A stretch of 64,000 nucleotides of DNA from Dehalococcoidia bacterium UBA5760. GTDB taxonomy: Bacteria; Chloroflexota; Dehalococcoidia; Dehalococcoidales; UBA5760. Both the position numbers and the translations under genes were made by a program. This document shows, one piece after another, positions 50,804 through 60,850 of this stretch (positions within the stretch are counted from its first letter, which is position 1; every line of letters begins with the position of its first letter). The DNA lies in NCBI GenBank assembly GCA_002418895.1, contig DIFA01000009.1, forward strand, positions 33,380 to 97,379, given 5' to 3'. The notes under the pieces were generated by a model, which saw only the letters and a list, made by a program, of their open reading frames with translations, searched no databases and had not been told where the DNA came from.

Positions 50804-51951
50804 CGGAGAGAAAATATCTCGCCGGCGAGTTCTTTATGAGCGGAGATGATGCCTGTGCCGAGGGGGCCATCAGTGCCGGCTGCCGCTTTTTTGCCGGCTA
50901 TCCTATCACGCCAGCCAGTGAGATTGCAGAAAGGATGTCGGAGCGGCTACCCGAGGTCGCCGGCACCTATATCCAGATGGAAGATGAACTGGCGTCACTG
51001 GCAGCGGTACTGGGGGCATCGTGGGGCGGCGTCAAGGCAATGACGGCAACCTCCGGACCCGGTTTTAGTCTGATGATGGAAAACCTTGGCCTGGGGATTA
51101 TGACGGAGACCCCCTGCGTCATCGTGGACGTACAGCGCGGCAGCCCATCAACCGGCCTGCCGACATTGACCGGTCAGGGTGATATGATGCAGGCGCGCTG
51201 GGGCAGCCACGGCTCTTATAGTATTATCGCCCTATCACCTGATTCCCCGCAGGAGCTCTACGACCTGACGATAAGGGCGTTCAACCTGTCCGAAAAATAC
51301 CGCCTGCCGGTCCTGGTTATGACCGAAGCCGCTACCGGACATATGTACGAAAAGGTGGTCATCCCTCCCATGAATGAGATAGAAGTGGTACACCGGCGCA
51401 AGCCCGCCGTCTCCGCCGGGGAATACCTGCCTTTTAAACCGGATGCCGACCTGGTTCCCCCGATGGCAAACGCCGGGGAAGGTTACCGGGTGCATATTAC
51501 GGGATTGACCCACGATGAGCGGGGGTACCCGGCGATGACCGCCGAGGCTCAGGACAGGCTGGTGAGGCGCCTGGTAGACAAGATCGAACGGAATAGAGAT
51601 GATATCATTGACCTGGAGGAGGATAGGATAGACGGTGCTGAGGTAGTGGTCTGCTCCTACGGCATATCGGCACGGGTCTCACGCATTGCTGTTGAGCAGG
51701 CTCGGTCCGAAGGCATACGGGTCGGCATGCTGAGGTTAATTACCGTCTGGCCTTTCCCTGAAGACAGGATCAGGGATATTTCAGAACAGGTCAGAGCTTT
51801 TGTAGTGCCCGAGATCAACTACGGGCAGATATCCCTGGAGGTGGAGCGCTGTGCCTGCGGTAGGACAAAGACGGTGCTGGTGCCGCATATGGGTGGCGGA
51901 GTACACTCTCCAGGGACAATATTAGAGGTTATCAAGCAGGTGGCGAGATGA
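50800..51951 (+). CDS. korA: 2-oxoacid:ferredoxin oxidoreductase alpha subunit
   Basis: A 383-residue KorA-type subunit: GCRFFAGYPITPASEIAERM, YIQMEDELASLAAVLGASWG (CoA/TPP region), ATSGPGFSLMMENLGLG and the C-terminal pyrimidine-binding-like YGISARVSRIAVE. The frame is open 32 codons upstream, but ATG 50800 overlapping the korD stop is the natural start. The kor type (2-oxoglutarate) is inferred from the D-A-B-C gene order and the alpha subunit without a fused gamma domain. Confidence 0.93.
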   Translation: MTERKYLAGEFFMSGDDACAEGAISAGCRFFAGYPITPASEIAERMSERLPEVAGTYIQMEDELASLAAVLGASWGGVKAMTATSGPGFSLMMENLGLGIMTETPCVIVDVQRGSPSTGLPTLTGQGDMMQARWGSHGSYSIIALSPDSPQELYDLTIRAFNLSEKYRLPVLVMTEAATGHMYEKVVIPPMNEIEVVHRRKPAVSAGEYLPFKPDADLVPPMANAGEGYRVHITGLTHDERGYPAMTAEAQDRLVRRLVDKIERNRDDIIDLEEDRIDGAEVVVCSYGISARVSRIAVEQARSEGIRVGMLRLITVWPFPEDRIRDISEQVRAFVVPEINYGQISLEVERCACGRTKTVLVPHMGGGVHSPGTILEVIKQVAR

Positions 51952-52730
51952 ATACGGCTACCACAAACAGAGCAGGTCACCCCCTGGATCCTTATCTGAG
52001 GACAGAGCGGATGCCTCACATCTGGTGCTCAGGCTGCGGCCTGGGCCTGGTGGTAAACTGCTTCTTAAGGGGGCTGATTCAATCCAGGCTCGCGTTGGAT
52101 AAGGTCGTCGTAGTTTCGGGAATAGGTTGCGCCGGCAGGGCAGCCGGCTATATCAATCTGGACTCATTCCACACCACTCACGGCCGAGCCATACCATTTG
52201 CTACCGGGTTAAAGCTGGCCAATCCGGAGTTGAAGGTCGTGGTGATCAGCGGTGACGGCGACCTGACTGCTATCGGGGGGAACCACTTTATTCATGCCGC
52301 CCGCCGCAACGTTGATATCACAGTACTTTGCATCAACAACTTTATCTACGGGATGACCGGAGGGCAGGTCGGACCGACGACGCCGCTGACGGCACGGACA
52401 ACTACCTCGGTGGGAGGAAACATAGATCAGCCGTTTAATATCCCTTATCTGGCAGCGGCCAGCGGAGCTGCCTATGTAGCTCGGTGGACAACGGCGCAGG
52501 TCATCAGACTACAAAAGAGTATTACCGAAGCATTGCTCAAGAATGGGTTCAGCCTCATCGAGATAATTACTCCCTGCCCGACCTATTACGGGCGGATGAA
52601 CAAGCAGAGAACCGGGCTGGAGCAAATGAAATACTACCGCGACAACAGTATCGTCAAGTCCGGAATCGACCCCAAGCATGCCGGCATTGAGTTTAACGGG
52701 CCGATAATTGTGGGGAGGTTTGTTGACTAG
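51948..52730 (+). CDS. korB: 2-oxoacid:ferredoxin oxidoreductase beta subunit
   Basis: A 260-residue thiamine-diphosphate-binding subunit: PHIWCSGCGLGLV, GIGCAGRAAGYI, SGDGDLTAIGGNHFIHAARR and NNFIYGMTGGQVGPTTP. It decarboxylates the 2-oxoacid; with alpha, gamma and ferredoxin subunits it forms succinyl-CoA from 2-oxoglutarate or the reverse. ATGA overlap with korA. Confidence 0.95.
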   Translation: MNTATTNRAGHPLDPYLRTERMPHIWCSGCGLGLVVNCFLRGLIQSRLALDKVVVVSGIGCAGRAAGYINLDSFHTTHGRAIPFATGLKLANPELKVVVISGDGDLTAIGGNHFIHAARRNVDITVLCINNFIYGMTGGQVGPTTPLTARTTTSVGGNIDQPFNIPYLAAASGAAYVARWTTAQVIRLQKSITEALLKNGFSLIEIITPCPTYYGRMNKQRTGLEQMKYYRDNSIVKSGIDPKHAGIEFNGPIIVGRFVD

Positions 52731-52776
52731 ACCCAGATACTGACTGTTTCCTGTTATTCTGGGCCCGGGGGATAAT

Positions 52777-53355
52777 ATGATGGCGAAGCGGGAGGAAATA
52801 AGGTTATGCGGATATGGCGGCCAGGGTATTATACTGGCTGGTCATATCATCGGGCAGGCAGCATCCATATTTGAGCATAAATATGCTACCTACATCCGAG
52901 ACTATGGCCCAGAAGCAAGAGGCGGCACCTGCCGGGCCGACCTGGTTATCTCTGATGAAGAGGTGGTTTATCCCTATATCAGTGCCCCTTCCGTCCTGGT
53001 AGCGATGTCCCAGCAGGCCTATGATAAATACCATATTGAGAACAACGAGGATGCCCTGGTAATCATCGATGACGGCCTGGTCAAACCGGTACCGAACAAA
53101 CAGAGGGTTCTGGCAATACCGGCCAGGCGGATCGCCGAGGAATTGGGCAGGGTGATGGTAGCTAACATCGTAATGCTGGGATTCCTCACCGCCGTAACCG
53201 ATATTGCTACCGCCGATTCAATGAAGAAGTCTCTCATGGCTACTGTCCCCAAGGGAACGGAAGAGCTGAATATGGAGGCATTTGAGAGAGGCTACGCTTA
53301 CGGCCTGAAGAAAGCAGGCAGAGACCGACACTTTCCCAATGGTGAATCAGGATAG
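52777..53355 (+). CDS. korC: 2-oxoacid:ferredoxin oxidoreductase gamma subunit
   Basis: A 192-residue gamma subunit: RLCGYGGQGIILAGHIIGQA, YGPEARGGTCRADLVIS and the VNIVMLGFLTA-like segment ANIVMLGFLTAVT. Two consecutive ATG codons start it. The 46-bp gap after korB is the largest in the operon, but all four genes run together. Confidence 0.93.
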   Translation: MMAKREEIRLCGYGGQGIILAGHIIGQAASIFEHKYATYIRDYGPEARGGTCRADLVISDEEVVYPYISAPSVLVAMSQQAYDKYHIENNEDALVIIDDGLVKPVPNKQRVLAIPARRIAEELGRVMVANIVMLGFLTAVTDIATADSMKKSLMATVPKGTEELNMEAFERGYAYGLKKAGRDRHFPNGESG

Positions 53356-53517
53356 ATACTTTAGCTTGGCTAATTTGCCTCCTCATTTTATTTCCCGTAT
53401 TTTTTCTCTTTCTCTATTTAATATTCATCTTGAGCCCAAAAAACCAGATAAAACCTGTAATTGGGGGGCAGACGGGTGATATAATTAGCCTAAAGGGCAA
53501 AAAGCAGGGTGACAGCC

Positions 53518-54561
53518 GTGCACGAGGCAATGCTCTACGACAAGCTGGGGGAGCAGAGGGTAAGGTGCAATACCTGTCAGTGGCGCTGTATCATTAACCC
53601 GGGCATGTTCGGCGTCTGCCGCATTTACCGGAACCAGGACGGCACACTCTATAACCTTAATTATGCCAGCGTCTCTTCATTGGCCGCTGACCCCATCGAA
53701 AAGAAACCGCTGTTCCACTTCTTTCCGGGAAGCTTGGCCCTGTCTCTAGGCAGCTGGGGATGTAACTTTCACTGTCTGGACTGCCAGAACTGGGAGATTT
53801 CCTGCCCGGAGACCCCCCAGTATTGTCATACTCAACGCCAGGTTCTGCCAGAGGAGGCAGTGGCAATGGCAAAAAGCCACCACTGCGCTGGTATTGCATG
53901 GACATACAATGAACCGAGCATGTGGTTCGAGTATACCCTTGACTCAGCCCGGCTGGCTAAGAAGAACAACCTGTATACCGTCTATGTCACCAACGGCTAT
54001 CTCACCCCTGAGGCGCTGGATACCATCGGTCCCTATCTGGATGTCTGGCGTGTCGACATTAAGGGTTTCTCCGATTCCCTGTACCGTAGCCTGGCCAGGA
54101 TCAACAACTGGCGGGGTATTCTCAAAGTCGCCCGACGGGCAAAAGACAGGTGGCAGATGCACGTTGAGGTAGTCACCAACATTATTCCCACCATGAATGA
54201 CGATGATAAACAGCTCAGGGGAATCGCCGGCTGGATACGAGAGGAACTGGGTGATCTGACACCCTGGCACGTGACCCGTTTCTACCCCAACTATCATCTA
54301 ACTCACCTTCCACCAACACCACTGACCACCCTGGAGCATGCCTGTGACATCGGCAGAGAAACCGGCCTCAAGTTTGTTTATCTTGGTAATGTGCCGGGAC
54401 ACCGCAGCGAAAGTACCTTCTGCTACTCATGTGGTAAACCGGTTGTAGAAAGGGTAGGCTATCAGGCAAAGGTAGTCGGTCTGGCAGATTCAAGGTGCCG
54501 GTCCTGCGGGACAGAGCTTAACTTCAGGACATCCGGGGGAAAGGAGGAATACCGTGGTTAG
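53518..54561 (+). CDS. amrS: AmmeMemoRadiSam system radical SAM enzyme
   Basis: A radical SAM enzyme of about 347 residues. The cluster motif is [15 protein letters not shown] (CxxxCxxC). Further cysteines sit at [11 protein letters not shown] near the N-terminus and in a C-terminal CYSCGK...CRSCG zinc-ribbon-like region. The family co-occurs with AMMECR1 and Memo proteins; its product is not known. GTG 53509 is also in frame, but AGGGTGA lies 6 nt before GTG 53518, which I prefer. A TATAAT lies just upstream. Confidence 0.93.
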   Translation: MHEAMLYDKLGEQRVRCNTCQWRCIINPGMFGVCRIYRNQDGTLYNLNYASVSSLAADPIEKKPLFHFFPGSLALSLGSWGCNFHCLDCQNWEISCPETPQYCHTQRQVLPEEAVAMAKSHHCAGIAWTYNEPSMWFEYTLDSARLAKKNNLYTVYVTNGYLTPEALDTIGPYLDVWRVDIKGFSDSLYRSLARINNWRGILKVARRAKDRWQMHVEVVTNIIPTMNDDDKQLRGIAGWIREELGDLTPWHVTRFYPNYHLTHLPPTPLTTLEHACDIGRETGLKFVYLGNVPGHRSESTFCYSCGKPVVERVGYQAKVVGLADSRCRSCGTELNFRTSGGKEEYRG

Positions 54562-55861
54562 GCATCCCGTTGTCGCCGGGCAATTTTACCCGGCTCAAGC
54601 CTCCCGGCTTAGCAGGATTATTTCCGGGATGGTTGACGATCAAGCGGAGAAAGAAGATGTAATCGGCGTGGTCTCACCCCATGCCGGCTATCCGTACTCA
54701 GGACCGGTCACCGCCGCCGCTATTTCCCGAATCAAATTCAAGGACACCTTTGTTATCTTAGGACCCAATCATACCGGTATGGGAAAGGCTCTCAGCATCA
54801 TGACCGTGGGTAGCTGGGAAACGCCTCTGGGTAGTATCGAGATTGATACTGAACTGGCCGGGCAGATATTGACTGATTCCAGATATCTGGAAGAGGACGA
54901 TAAAGCGCACCAGTACGAGCACTCCATTGAGGTACAGATACCATTCTTACAGTATTTCAGCAAGGACTTCAGGATAGTGCCTGTTGCATTCTCTTATCAC
55001 AGCCCTGCCGCCTATAAGGATGTCGGCAGGGCAATCGCCCGGGCGGTTAAAGACACGGAGAAAGGGGTGGTAATCATAGCCTCGAGTGATATGACTCACT
55101 ACGAGCCGCAAGAGTCGGCCAGGCAGAAGGACAATAAGGCTATTGAAGCGATACTGGATCTGGACGAGGATGAACTCCTGAGGCGGGTTGATGAGTTCGG
55201 TATCTCGATGTGCGGCTACGCTCCGACGGTGGCTCTCATTACTGCTGCCAAGGCACTGGGAGCAACCAGGGCTGAGCTGGTCAGATACCAGACCAGCGGC
55301 GATGTCACCGGGGACTACTCCTCCGTAGTCGGCTACGCAGCCATAATAATCAAGGGTATGTCCCCGCTGGCTAAACTGGCTAAGATGGCTGTGGAGACCT
55401 ACGTCAGAGATGGAGAGATTCTAAAGGCCGAAGAGCTTACCGCCGAGATGAAGGAGAGAGCAGGGGTATTTGTCTCCATCCATAAGCTCGGGAATTTGAG
55501 GGGTTGTATCGGCACCTTTGAACCCGATGCCGAGAATGTGGCCGAGGAGACCATCACCAATGCGGTAAGCTCTGCAACCAGGGACCCCCGTTTCTCACCA
55601 ATTAGCCCCGGTGAGCTAAAAGACCTTGACTATAATGTGGATGTTCTTACTACTCCGGAGCCGGTGGAGGGTAAAGACCAGCTTAATCCTAAGGAATATG
55701 GAGTTATCGTTGAGTCCGGTCTCAGGAGGGGGCTGCTTTTGCCTGACCTGGAGGGGGTTGACAGTGTGGACTACCAGATTAGTATCTGCCGCCAGAAGGC
55801 CGGGATACTGCCTGACGAGCCGGTAAAGCTTTACCGCTTCCGGGTAAAACGGTATAAATGA
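54554..55861 (+). CDS. AmmeMemoRadiSam B-A fusion (Memo-like plus AMMECR1)
   Basis: A 435-residue fusion. Residues about 1-265 are a Memo/AmrB domain with the putative metal or active-site pieces [30 protein letters not shown] and SMCGYAP. Residues about 272-435 are AMMECR1/AmrA with the signature [12 protein letters not shown]. The GTG start overlaps the amrS stop by 8 nt after AAGGAGG, so the three activities are made from one transcript. The biochemical function of the system is unresolved. Confidence 0.93.
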   Translation: MVRHPVVAGQFYPAQASRLSRIISGMVDDQAEKEDVIGVVSPHAGYPYSGPVTAAAISRIKFKDTFVILGPNHTGMGKALSIMTVGSWETPLGSIEIDTELAGQILTDSRYLEEDDKAHQYEHSIEVQIPFLQYFSKDFRIVPVAFSYHSPAAYKDVGRAIARAVKDTEKGVVIIASSDMTHYEPQESARQKDNKAIEAILDLDEDELLRRVDEFGISMCGYAPTVALITAAKALGATRAELVRYQTSGDVTGDYSSVVGYAAIIIKGMSPLAKLAKMAVETYVRDGEILKAEELTAEMKERAGVFVSIHKLGNLRGCIGTFEPDAENVAEETITNAVSSATRDPRFSPISPGELKDLDYNVDVLTTPEPVEGKDQLNPKEYGVIVESGLRRGLLLPDLEGVDSVDYQISICRQKAGILPDEPVKLYRFRVKRYK

Positions 55862-55990
55862 CCACTAATAGCCAAGGATAGGGGAATTATCCCTAAAGAC
55901 TGAATTACCACCCATCTTTCTGAGATGAGGATGGCGGTCCGGCAAGATATTATCGGCCGGTTATCGCCGTTTAGGCGACAGGAGGGCGCT

Positions 55991-57340
55991 ATGGATATGT
56001 TCGAGCAGAAATCTAATGAAAAAAAGGACATGGAGGCACCGCTGGCCACCCGGATGAGGCCAACCACCTTCAGCGACTTCGTTGGTCAGGAGCACCTTAT
56101 CGGCAGCGGCCGTGTCTTGCGTAAGGCTATCGAGACAGGTAAGATACCCTCGATTATCCTGTGGGGACCACCGGGCAGCGGCAAGACTACCCTGGCCTAC
56201 ATTATCGCCGATTCCACCGAGTCACACTTCAGCCCGATAAGCGCCGTCAATGCCGGCGTAGCTGACCTGCGACGCATCATAGAAGAGGCCAAGGAACGCC
56301 ACAAGATTCTCCAGAAGCAGACGATACTCTTCATCGATGAGATTCACCGTTTCAATAAGGCCCAGCAGGACGCCATACTGCCCTATGTTGAGGACGGTAC
56401 GGTTGTCCTCATCGGCGCTACCACAGAAAATCCGTCCTTTGAGGTCATCTCCGCCCTCATATCACGGTGTCAGGTTCTTACCCTTAATCCACTCACCGAT
56501 GACGAGATTCAACTGATAATCCTAAGAGCGCTCAAGGACACGATACGTGGTTTGGGTGCACTAAACATCGAGATGGACAAGGATGCTCTGCACCATCTTA
56601 TCGCTGCCTCCAATAACGATGCCCGGGTGGCTCTTAATAGCCTGGAGATAGCTGCTCTGGCAACACCGCCTGAAGCCGACGGTAAGCACCACATTTCTCT
56701 GGCAACCATCGAGGATGCCATCCAACACCGGGCACTACGATACGACAAGGATGGTGAACTCCACTATAACACCATATCCGCCCTTCACAAGTCGATGCGT
56801 GGCTCGGACCCGGATGCCACATTGTACTGGCTGGCACGTATGCTGGAAGCGGGAGAAGACCCCCTCTATATTGCCCGCCGCCTAATCCGCTTCGCCTCGG
56901 AAGATGTCGGGATGGCCGACCCCCAGGCGCTGGTGATCGCTATAGCAGCCCAGCAGGCGGTTCATTTCCTTGGTATGCCTGAGGGTAACCTTGCCCTGGC
57001 CGAGGCCGCTGTCTACCTGGCTACCTCTGCTAAGAGCAACTCCTTATATCAGGCATATTCCAGAGTACAGGAAGAGGTCAGACAGGGCTCTAATGAGCCG
57101 GTACCTCTACACCTGCGCAATCCGGTGACGCCTCTAATGAAAGATGAGGGCTACGGCAAGGGGTATAAATATGCCCATGACTACCCCGGCCACTTCGTTA
57201 TGCAACAGAACCTACCCGATTCTCTTCAGGGCAAACACTACTACACTCCGAGCGACCAGGGGTACGAAAAGAAGATTATCGACCGTCTCAAATCCTGGTG
57301 GCGTGACTTCGGAAAGCCGCCCGAGACTAAGGATTACTGA
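55991..57340 (+). CDS. rarA: Replication-associated recombination protein RarA/MgsA
   Basis: A 449-residue AAA+ ATPase: RMRPTTFSDFVGQEHLIG, Walker A LWGPPGSGKTTLAYII, Walker B ILFIDEIHRFNKAQQDA, sensor 1 GATTENPSFEV, then the RarA-specific C-domain with HKSMRGSDPDATLYWLARML. It acts at stalled replication forks. The frame is open from 55925, but GACAGGAGGG is ideally spaced for ATG 55991. Confidence 0.95.
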   Translation: MDMFEQKSNEKKDMEAPLATRMRPTTFSDFVGQEHLIGSGRVLRKAIETGKIPSIILWGPPGSGKTTLAYIIADSTESHFSPISAVNAGVADLRRIIEEAKERHKILQKQTILFIDEIHRFNKAQQDAILPYVEDGTVVLIGATTENPSFEVISALISRCQVLTLNPLTDDEIQLIILRALKDTIRGLGALNIEMDKDALHHLIAASNNDARVALNSLEIAALATPPEADGKHHISLATIEDAIQHRALRYDKDGELHYNTISALHKSMRGSDPDATLYWLARMLEAGEDPLYIARRLIRFASEDVGMADPQALVIAIAAQQAVHFLGMPEGNLALAEAAVYLATSAKSNSLYQAYSRVQEEVRQGSNEPVPLHLRNPVTPLMKDEGYGKGYKYAHDYPGHFVMQQNLPDSLQGKHYYTPSDQGYEKKIIDRLKSWWRDFGKPPETKDY

Positions 57341-57395
57341 GTCTGACTAACGCCGCCTTGATGATTACTTTTACACATCAGAAGGGCTTCAGGCG

Positions 57396-57411
57396 CTGTT
57401 CCCTGGAACAG
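57396..57411 (+). terminator. Short hairpin after rarA
   Basis: CTGTTCC and GGAACAG form a 7-bp stem with a minimal loop, followed by TTTGATC. It may be a weak terminator. Confidence 0.35.
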
Positions 57412-57424
57412 TTTGATCTAAATT

Positions 57425-57489
57425 GTTTAGGAAATATTTAGAAAGCGGGGGAAATATTTAGTTTTTGTTTAGATCTTTTGCGGTACTAT
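57425..57489 (+). promoter_or_regulatory. Two GTTTAG-class 11-bp direct repeats and -10 box of the Thr-rich membrane protein gene
   Basis: GTTTAG 57425 and ATTTAG 57436 form one pair; ATTTAG 57456 and GTTTAG 57467 form a second, each with an 11-bp period and offset by 20 bp. TACTAT (57484-57489) follows 11 nt after the last unit. The same motif precedes the methyltransferase operon and the surface-protein genes. Confidence 0.6.
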
Positions 57490-57558
57490 AACAGATAACA
57501 AAGCGCCGGGGAGCGTGAGCCTCTCGTAGTTCAAGTAAGGGTTTAGAGAAGGTTAAGA

Positions 57559-57849
57559 GTGATTACCACTGTTGTTACGGCAGCAACTATAACGACTATT
57601 ACTACAGTTACTACCACTACGGTTACTACTGTCGCTACGGTACTTGCTATGGGGCTCGGGGCCGCGGTAGGCATAGTAGCGATCGTTGGCTTTGGTATTC
57701 TCTTGGGCACCAAAGAACTAGCCGGTGCGGTACGGACTCGCTCCGGTGCTTCGTTGCGAATGACCAGGTTCCTCAGTGTTGGTATCTGGCCGCTGGCAAT
57801 AGCCTTCGGTGTTTTTGTCGCCACCAGAGTTATTGCGATAGTAGCTTAA
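57559..57849 (+). CDS. Thr/Val-rich small membrane protein
   Basis: A 96-residue protein whose first 28 residues are almost only Thr, Val, Ile and Ala (ITTVVTAATITTITTVTTTT), followed by a hydrophobic span (LGAAVGIVAIVGFGILLG), a basic loop (RTRSGASLRMTR) and a second span to the C-terminus. No family is recognised. GTG start after AGAGAAGG. It is preceded by a doubled regulatory repeat. The stop overlaps the convergent CPBP gene by 4 nt. Confidence 0.65.
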   Translation: MITTVVTAATITTITTVTTTTVTTVATVLAMGLGAAVGIVAIVGFGILLGTKELAGAVRTRSGASLRMTRFLSVGIWPLAIAFGVFVATRVIAIVA

Positions 57850-58637
57850 AGAAAGGGAATAACCAGAAACAGCATTACATTAGTGAGACCATGAGCCAGG
57901 GTCACTCCGAGGAGCGACCCTGTTCTTTTTACTACCCAGGCGAAGAACATCGCTACGGCAAAGACGAAGAGCACATCGATCCAGGATTGAAAACCCATGT
58001 GCATGACACCGAATAGTACGCTGACGTAGATTATTCCCCACCAGCCACCGATTGACTCCGCAGCAGTACGCTGTAGTACACCGCGAAAGATGAATTCTTC
58101 GACAAAGCCGGTAGTTGCCGCGAGCACCAGGGCAATCGGCAGCACTACGGCCCAACCGAGCTGGCTAACCATCGGCTCGGGCTTCAGGATAAGATACTCC
58201 AGCCAGCCGAGAAGAAACCCGCTCGATGCTATCCCCATCTGCAGGGGAATCGACCTGAGCGGCCCGATGGTAAGACCAACCTCGTTCCTTTTGTAACCCA
58301 TGAGGCGCATTACCATTAACCCCCCGACCAGCGGCGGAGCATAGATAATAGGAAATCGCAGAAGCGGGGGAACCTGAATCAGGGATAGAATCAAGCTTAA
58401 GTCTATTATCCTTAGCAGAGGCAACACCGTCAACGACAGGGCAAGCTGCTGGCGATGCCGGTCGCTGCTCCTCGCGGCGCGCACGATTAACATCGCCATT
58501 ATTACGGTATGCCCCACCACCCCCCACAGGGGATGAAGGAACATGGTAACTATCTCGGCGCCAGTAATCACCGCCAGGTAGACTACCGCTTCCTTCACTA
58601 TGCTCTTCGGTTGCTCAGCTACAGCTTCCGCATTCAT
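57846..58637 (-). CDS. CPBP-family intramembrane protease
   Basis: A 263-residue polytopic membrane protein with the three CPBP/Abi motifs: EEFIFRGVLQR (EExxxR), FGVMHMGFQS and LAHGLTNVM. About seven to eight spans are visible. CPBP members include CAAX prenyl proteases and bacteriocin-immunity proteins; the substrate is unknown. It starts 14 nt after thi4, so it is the distal gene of the TPP-riboswitch operon. Confidence 0.85.
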   Translation of the reverse strand: MNAEAVAEQPKSIVKEAVVYLAVITGAEIVTMFLHPLWGVVGHTVIMAMLIVRAARSSDRHRQQLALSLTVLPLLRIIDLSLILSLIQVPPLLRFPIIYAPPLVGGLMVMRLMGYKRNEVGLTIGPLRSIPLQMGIASSGFLLGWLEYLILKPEPMVSQLGWAVVLPIALVLAATTGFVEEFIFRGVLQRTAAESIGGWWGIIYVSVLFGVMHMGFQSWIDVLFVFAVAMFFAWVVKRTGSLLGVTLAHGLTNVMLFLVIPFL

Positions 58638-58651
58638 CGAGACGTTACCGG

Positions 58652-59431
58652 TTAGCGCAGTCTTTCTATGGCAAGCTCAGCAGCCCGCTTTCCGGAGAGA
58701 AGCATACCGCCGAAGATAGGACCCATTCTGGGAGTGCCGCAGACAGCATTAGCCGACATGCCAGCCACAATCAAACCGGGGTAGACCTCTTTAGTATTCT
58801 CCATTATCTTCTTTTCTGCTACCTCAGCCCACATCGGCTTCTCCCCCATTACTCCACCCCCATCCGTATTCAGTCTGCCACCGAGCTTTTTCACCACGAT
58901 ATGACAGATTTCACTGGCATGGCCGGTAGCATCTATCACCAGCTTTGACCGTATTGACAGAGGATCGACATGCAGTCCGGCTAGCCCAACCGCACTCCAG
59001 TTCAGTACCAGACCGCTTACCCTGTTGTTTTCCCGGATCATAACGTCCTCGATACTAATTAGATTGAATATCTTGGCTCCCGCCTGGACTGCCTTCAGGC
59101 AGATGGCTGAGGATGCCTCTACAGAATCGGCGGTATAGTAGCCCTTTTCCCATTCTCTAGTTCTGATACCGAATTCATCCAGTATCCCCTTGGCCTCCTC
59201 CTGCACCACGATAGTATTGAACATCATCCCCCCACCAGGCATACCGCCGCCGGGTCGCAGGCTTCTTTCGAAAATAACCGTTTGCACCCCGGCCCTTGCC
59301 AGATAGTAGGCAGCGGTCATACCAGCCGGCCCGGCGCCACCAATGGCAACCTCGACATCCGTCGCCCGCTGGAATTCTTCCATGAAGTTTTTAATTATTA
59401 TCCTCGATATGGTCACATCATCAAGCTGCAT
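58652..59431 (-). CDS. thi4: Thiazole synthase Thi4
   Basis: A 259-residue Thi4 of the archaeal/anaerobe type: [51 protein letters not shown] and the C-terminal [20 protein letters not shown]. It makes the ADP-thiazole moiety of thiamine from NAD and glycine. Yeast-type Thi4 sacrifices an active-site Cys, while anaerobic forms use sulfide. The segment after ATGH is too diverged here for me to place that residue. The ribosome site is AAGGAGGACCGG. Confidence 0.92.
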   Translation of the reverse strand: MQLDDVTISRIIIKNFMEEFQRATDVEVAIGGAGPAGMTAAYYLARAGVQTVIFERSLRPGGGMPGGGMMFNTIVVQEEAKGILDEFGIRTREWEKGYYTADSVEASSAICLKAVQAGAKIFNLISIEDVMIRENNRVSGLVLNWSAVGLAGLHVDPLSIRSKLVIDATGHASEICHIVVKKLGGRLNTDGGGVMGEKPMWAEVAEKKIMENTKEVYPGLIVAGMSANAVCGTPRMGPIFGGMLLSGKRAAELAIERLR

Positions 59432-59458
59432 CCGGTCCTCCTTCCGGGTGAGATTCCG

Positions 59459-60784
59459 TCACTTCCGTCTCTTTACTCTGCTCTCCAGGGAACACCTCGG
59501 TGCCGGGATCCCCAGATACTTCTCCACCAGCTCCATGGCACACAGCTCCCCGCACATGCTGCAGGCCGCCCCAGCCGAGGTATGTTTCTGATGAACCAGT
59601 CGAGACATTTCCGGGTACAGAGAAAGCCTGGCTTGCTCTTCCCAATCCAGTTTCTTACGCGCTACTGACATTTGCCTGTCCCACTCTCTGGCCCCCTTTA
59701 CTCCCTTGACGATGTCACCGGCGTGGGCTGCAATACGCGAAGCGATTACTCCTTGTCTGACATCATCTGGATCTGGTATGGCCAGGTGCTCGGCAGGGGT
59801 GACGTAGCACAGGAAGTCGGTGCCCGCTGCGGCAGCGATGGCACCGCCAATTGCTCCCGTAATATGATCGTAGCCAGCCGCCACATCGGTCACCAGCGGC
59901 CCCAGTACGTAGAAAGGAGCTCCCTGGCAGACGGACTTCTCCAGACGGACATTAGCCTCAATCTGGTCTAAGGGCAGGTGTCCGGGCCCCTCAACCATGG
60001 CCTGGACGCCGGCTTGACGTGCCCGCTGTACCAGTTCTCCAATGACAAGCAGCTCCTCAATCTGGGCCCGGTCAGTAGCATCAGCCAGGCTACCGGGACG
60101 CATTCCATCACCGAGGCTGAGCGTTACATCAAACTCTCTCGCCATCTCAAGCAGGCGGTCATAGTGCTCGTAGAGGGGATTCTCCCGCTCGTTGTACAGC
60201 ATCCAGCCGATGAGAAGAGCTCCTCCACGGGATACGACATCGGTCACCCTCCCCTGCTCTTTGAGCCTGGTTAGGGCAGACAGGGTTAATCCGCAGTGTA
60301 CCGTGATGAAGTCAACGCCGTCAATTATATGTGCTCCAATCGCGTCGAATAGCTCATTAATATCCATGCCAACTATCGCTTCTTGTCTTGCTGACGCTGT
60401 AATAGCGGCCTGATATATCGGCACGGTACCTATCGGTACCGAACTTGAGCTGACGACAGCCTTTCGAATGGCCGAGATATCACCTCCGGTTGATAGATCC
60501 ATCACGGTATCGGCACCGGCGTCAATAGCCACCCGCAGCTTTTCTAGTTCGGTTTCAATATCACAGAAGTCAGAGGAGGTACCGATATTGGCATTGACCT
60601 TGGTTTTAAGCCCCTCGCCAATACCACAGGGGACCAGATTCGGGTGTTTGATATTAGCCGGAATGACTATCCTTCCTTGAGCCACACCCTGCCTGACGAA
60701 CTCCGCCGTCACTCCTTCCCGCTTAGCGACCAGCTCCATCTGCAGCGATATCGTCCCTCCTTTTGCCATCTCCAGTTGCGTCAT
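59459..60784 (-). CDS. thiC: Phosphomethylpyrimidine synthase ThiC
   Basis: A 441-residue radical SAM enzyme converting AIR to HMP-phosphate for thiamine. Seen: [54 protein letters not shown], and the C-terminal cluster motif [12 protein letters not shown] that binds the 4Fe-4S. TGGAGG precedes ATG 60784. It is controlled by the TPP riboswitch in its leader. Confidence 0.97.
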   Translation of the reverse strand: MTQLEMAKGGTISLQMELVAKREGVTAEFVRQGVAQGRIVIPANIKHPNLVPCGIGEGLKTKVNANIGTSSDFCDIETELEKLRVAIDAGADTVMDLSTGGDISAIRKAVVSSSSVPIGTVPIYQAAITASARQEAIVGMDINELFDAIGAHIIDGVDFITVHCGLTLSALTRLKEQGRVTDVVSRGGALLIGWMLYNERENPLYEHYDRLLEMAREFDVTLSLGDGMRPGSLADATDRAQIEELLVIGELVQRARQAGVQAMVEGPGHLPLDQIEANVRLEKSVCQGAPFYVLGPLVTDVAAGYDHITGAIGGAIAAAAGTDFLCYVTPAEHLAIPDPDDVRQGVIASRIAAHAGDIVKGVKGAREWDRQMSVARKKLDWEEQARLSLYPEMSRLVHQKHTSAGAACSMCGELCAMELVEKYLGIPAPRCSLESRVKRRK

Positions 60785-60796
60785 TTACGCCTCCAC

Positions 60797-60846
60797 AAAA
60801 AAGAAGACCAGGGGTACTGGCATTTGCTGATATACCCCCTGGTCTT
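60797..60846 (-). terminator. Riboswitch-controlled terminator upstream of thiC
   Basis: On the minus strand a stem of about 11 bp (AAGACCAGGGG with CCCCTGGTCTT) is followed by a run of T residues, placed between the TPP aptamer and the thiC ribosome site. This is the expression platform for transcription attenuation. Confidence 0.9.
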
Positions 60847-60850
60847 TTCT

